A stretch of 16,399 nt of DNA from NCBI GenBank assembly GCA_041687475.1, contig JAWLBW010000078.1:1-16399 (forward strand), written 5' to 3'. The notes below the pieces were generated by a model that saw only the letters and a program-made list of their open reading frames with translations, had not been told where the DNA came from and ran no database searches. This document shows, piece by piece, positions 13,683-16,399 of the stretch. Made by a program: the position numbers and the translations under genes. Position 1 is the stretch's first letter; each line of letters begins with the position of its first letter. Source of the stretch: JAWLBW01 sp041687475. Its GTDB lineage: Bacteria > J088 > JAWLBW01.

Positions 13683-13774
13683 AATCGGATGGACGGTATC
13701 GAACCTTGTGGTCGTGCATGACGGTTGCCGATTGCAGGGATGCAAGGTTCCCGTCGGCTTGCCGACGGGCTACC
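13683..13774. repeat. Hairpin repeat family 2, unit 2, overlapping the radical SAM stop
   Basis: Second unit, with the hairpin CCCGTCGGC (13750-13758) and GCCGACGGG (13761-13769). The base right after the hairpin begins CTACC, which on the minus strand is GGTAG. The TAG stop of the radical SAM gene (13770-13772) lies in this conserved flank, touching the stem. On that gene's mRNA the hairpin would therefore form directly after the stop codon. No T-tract follows, so this looks like a REP-type or mRNA-end hairpin rather than a classical terminator. Confidence 0.85.
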
Positions 13775-14759
13775 ATAGCCCCAACTGCTCGCCCTTTCTC
13801 GTCGGCCTCCCCGGCCGGTAAGCGGGGTAGCCGTGCTTGATTCGCAGCCTCTCGATCCGGTCTCGCACGGCCTGCCGGTAGTCTTCGGTGTGGTAGGGGC
13901 CGTAGTCGTAGATGCCGTGGAAGTCGCGGGCGAGGTGGGGGAATTCCGCTTCCACCCAGGGAAGAAAGCGTTTCTTAGGGTCCTTCCGTAAGTGGAGGGC
14001 GCCGCCGATGACGTACTGCGCGCCGTGGTCGCGGGCGGCGCCGAGCAGGGCGTCGAGGTCTTCTTCACTATCGGTAAGGTGGGGCACGACGGGCATGGCC
14101 ATCAGGCCGACGGTAACGCCGGCGTCGGCCAGAATGCGCATGGACTTCAGCCTTTCGCGGGGAAGGGCGGCTTGGGGCTCCATCTTCTTCGACAGGTCGG
14201 CGTCGAGCGTGGTGATCGAAAAGCCTACCGATACCGGCCTTCCGCTGGCCACGATTTCGCGGAAGAGATCTTCGTCGCGGCGGATGAGGGCGCTCTTGGT
14301 GAGGCATGACAGGTCGAGACTGGGGTAGCGGCGCAGGCCTTCAAGAATTCCCCTTGTGATGCGGAAGCGGGCTTCGGCCGGTTGCCAGGGGTCGGTCGCA
14401 GTGCCCAGCGCCACGGGCTTGCCGTAGAAGTCGCTGTCGCGCAGGTGACGCACGAGCTCGGGGGCGTTCCGCTTATAGAAGATGCGGCGCTCGAACTCGA
14501 GGGGGTCGTTGACTTCCACGAATGTCGCCGTGTAGCGGGCGAAGCAGTACGTGCAACCGAACTGGCATCCTCGGTAGGGGTTGATGCTCCAGTGAAAGTG
14601 CAGACCGGGGTTGGGGTTGCGGGTGAGAATGGTCTTGACGTCGACGGGTTCGTACACGACCTGGTTCTGTTCGAGGCGGTCGAGGCCCCGGTCGCGGTGG
14701 CGCAGGGCCAGGGTGCGCAGGGTTTCGGGACGCTCGGTTTCCTTGTGGTGAATTCGCAT
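13770..14759 (-). CDS. Radical SAM protein of the SplB-like / PA0069-Rv2578c group
   Basis: 329 residues. The radical SAM cluster motif is CQFGCTYC (C65, C69, C72; CX3CX2C), preceded by NPYRGC, the signature of the SPL (spore photoproduct lyase)-like group that includes uncharacterised Rv2578c/PA0069-type proteins. Later motifs fit the group: GTATDPWQPAEARFRITRGI (about 118-137), LSCLTKSALIRRD (about 149-161) and GFSITTLD (about 178-185). It should bind a 4Fe-4S cluster and S-adenosylmethionine in the cytoplasm; the substrate is unknown and DNA repair is only inferred. The ATG at 14759 is preceded by TGAGGT, which contains the TGA of dnaE2. The gap is only 8 bp, so the two are almost certainly co-transcribed. 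The QLGLW ending resembles the normal end for the group, and the stop touches a repeat hairpin. Confidence 0.94.
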   Translation of the reverse strand: MRIHHKETERPETLRTLALRHRDRGLDRLEQNQVVYEPVDVKTILTRNPNPGLHFHWSINPYRGCQFGCTYCFARYTATFVEVNDPLEFERRIFYKRNAPELVRHLRDSDFYGKPVALGTATDPWQPAEARFRITRGILEGLRRYPSLDLSCLTKSALIRRDEDLFREIVASGRPVSVGFSITTLDADLSKKMEPQAALPRERLKSMRILADAGVTVGLMAMPVVPHLTDSEEDLDALLGAARDHGAQYVIGGALHLRKDPKKRFLPWVEAEFPHLARDFHGIYDYGPYHTEDYRQAVRDRIERLRIKHGYPAYRPGRPTRKGEQLGLW

Positions 14760-14767
14760 GGTGAACC

Positions 14768-16399
<1,632 letters not shown>

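Noticed and set aside
13420..13776. 118-codon minus-strand frame across the family-2 repeats with an internal duplicated peptide
   Set aside because: The duplicated peptide comes from the 120-bp repeat itself. There is no ribosome site and no homologous protein known to me, so it is more likely non-coding.

Overview
This is a GC-rich stretch of chromosome from a bacterium that is probably Gram-negative. Five predicted lipoproteins carry clear lipobox cysteines. There is also a SulP anion transporter and the C-terminal half of a DnaE2-type error-prone polymerase. Nothing fixes the phylum. The many family-less lipoproteins, the LVIVD-like lipoprotein and the TraB protein would suit a Myxococcota/Bradymonadota-like or gammaproteobacterial genome, but that is a guess. 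No rRNA, tRNA, CRISPR array, transposase or phage gene was seen.

Layout. 1-710 (minus) is a TraB/PrgY-family protein cut by the window edge. 711-3099 is repeat-rich: three copies of a modular palindromic element plus one partial copy (893-1026, 1046-1240, 2358-2486, 2923-3048) surround a short-chain dehydrogenase (1182-2192, minus) and a small two-helix membrane protein (2612-2815, plus). A separate nested palindrome (2818-2917) follows the small gene. 3100-4521 (plus) is a lone lipoprotein. 7465-4647 (minus) is a two-gene operon with a strong Shine-Dalgarno and an ATGA overlap: a VWA-domain lipoprotein followed by a helical lipoprotein. Then come an orphan AbrB/MazE-like protein (7586-7816) and a DGAT2/Tmem68-like acyltransferase (7903-8721), both minus. 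8978-11730 (plus) is a second ATGA-coupled lipoprotein pair, LVIVD-like propeller then small lipoprotein, ended by an intrinsic terminator. It converges on a SulP transporter (11786-13315, minus, TTG start). 13316-13774 is gene-free and holds two copies of a second hairpin repeat with a 120-bp period. 14759-13770 is a SplB-like radical SAM protein, apparently co-transcribed downstream of dnaE2 (14768-16399, cut at its 5' end).

Themes. (1) The window is rich in surface or envelope lipoproteins, two pairs of which are translationally coupled. (2) dnaE2 sits directly upstream of a radical SAM gene of the photoproduct-lyase-like group, suggesting shared expression in DNA-damage tolerance. (3) Palindromic repeats lie tight against gene 3' ends. 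One appears to supply the last 19 codons and the stop of the dehydrogenase, one abuts the stop of the radical SAM gene, and one starts 3 bp after the stop of the small membrane gene. This repeat biology is the least explained part of the window and the best candidate for something undescribed.
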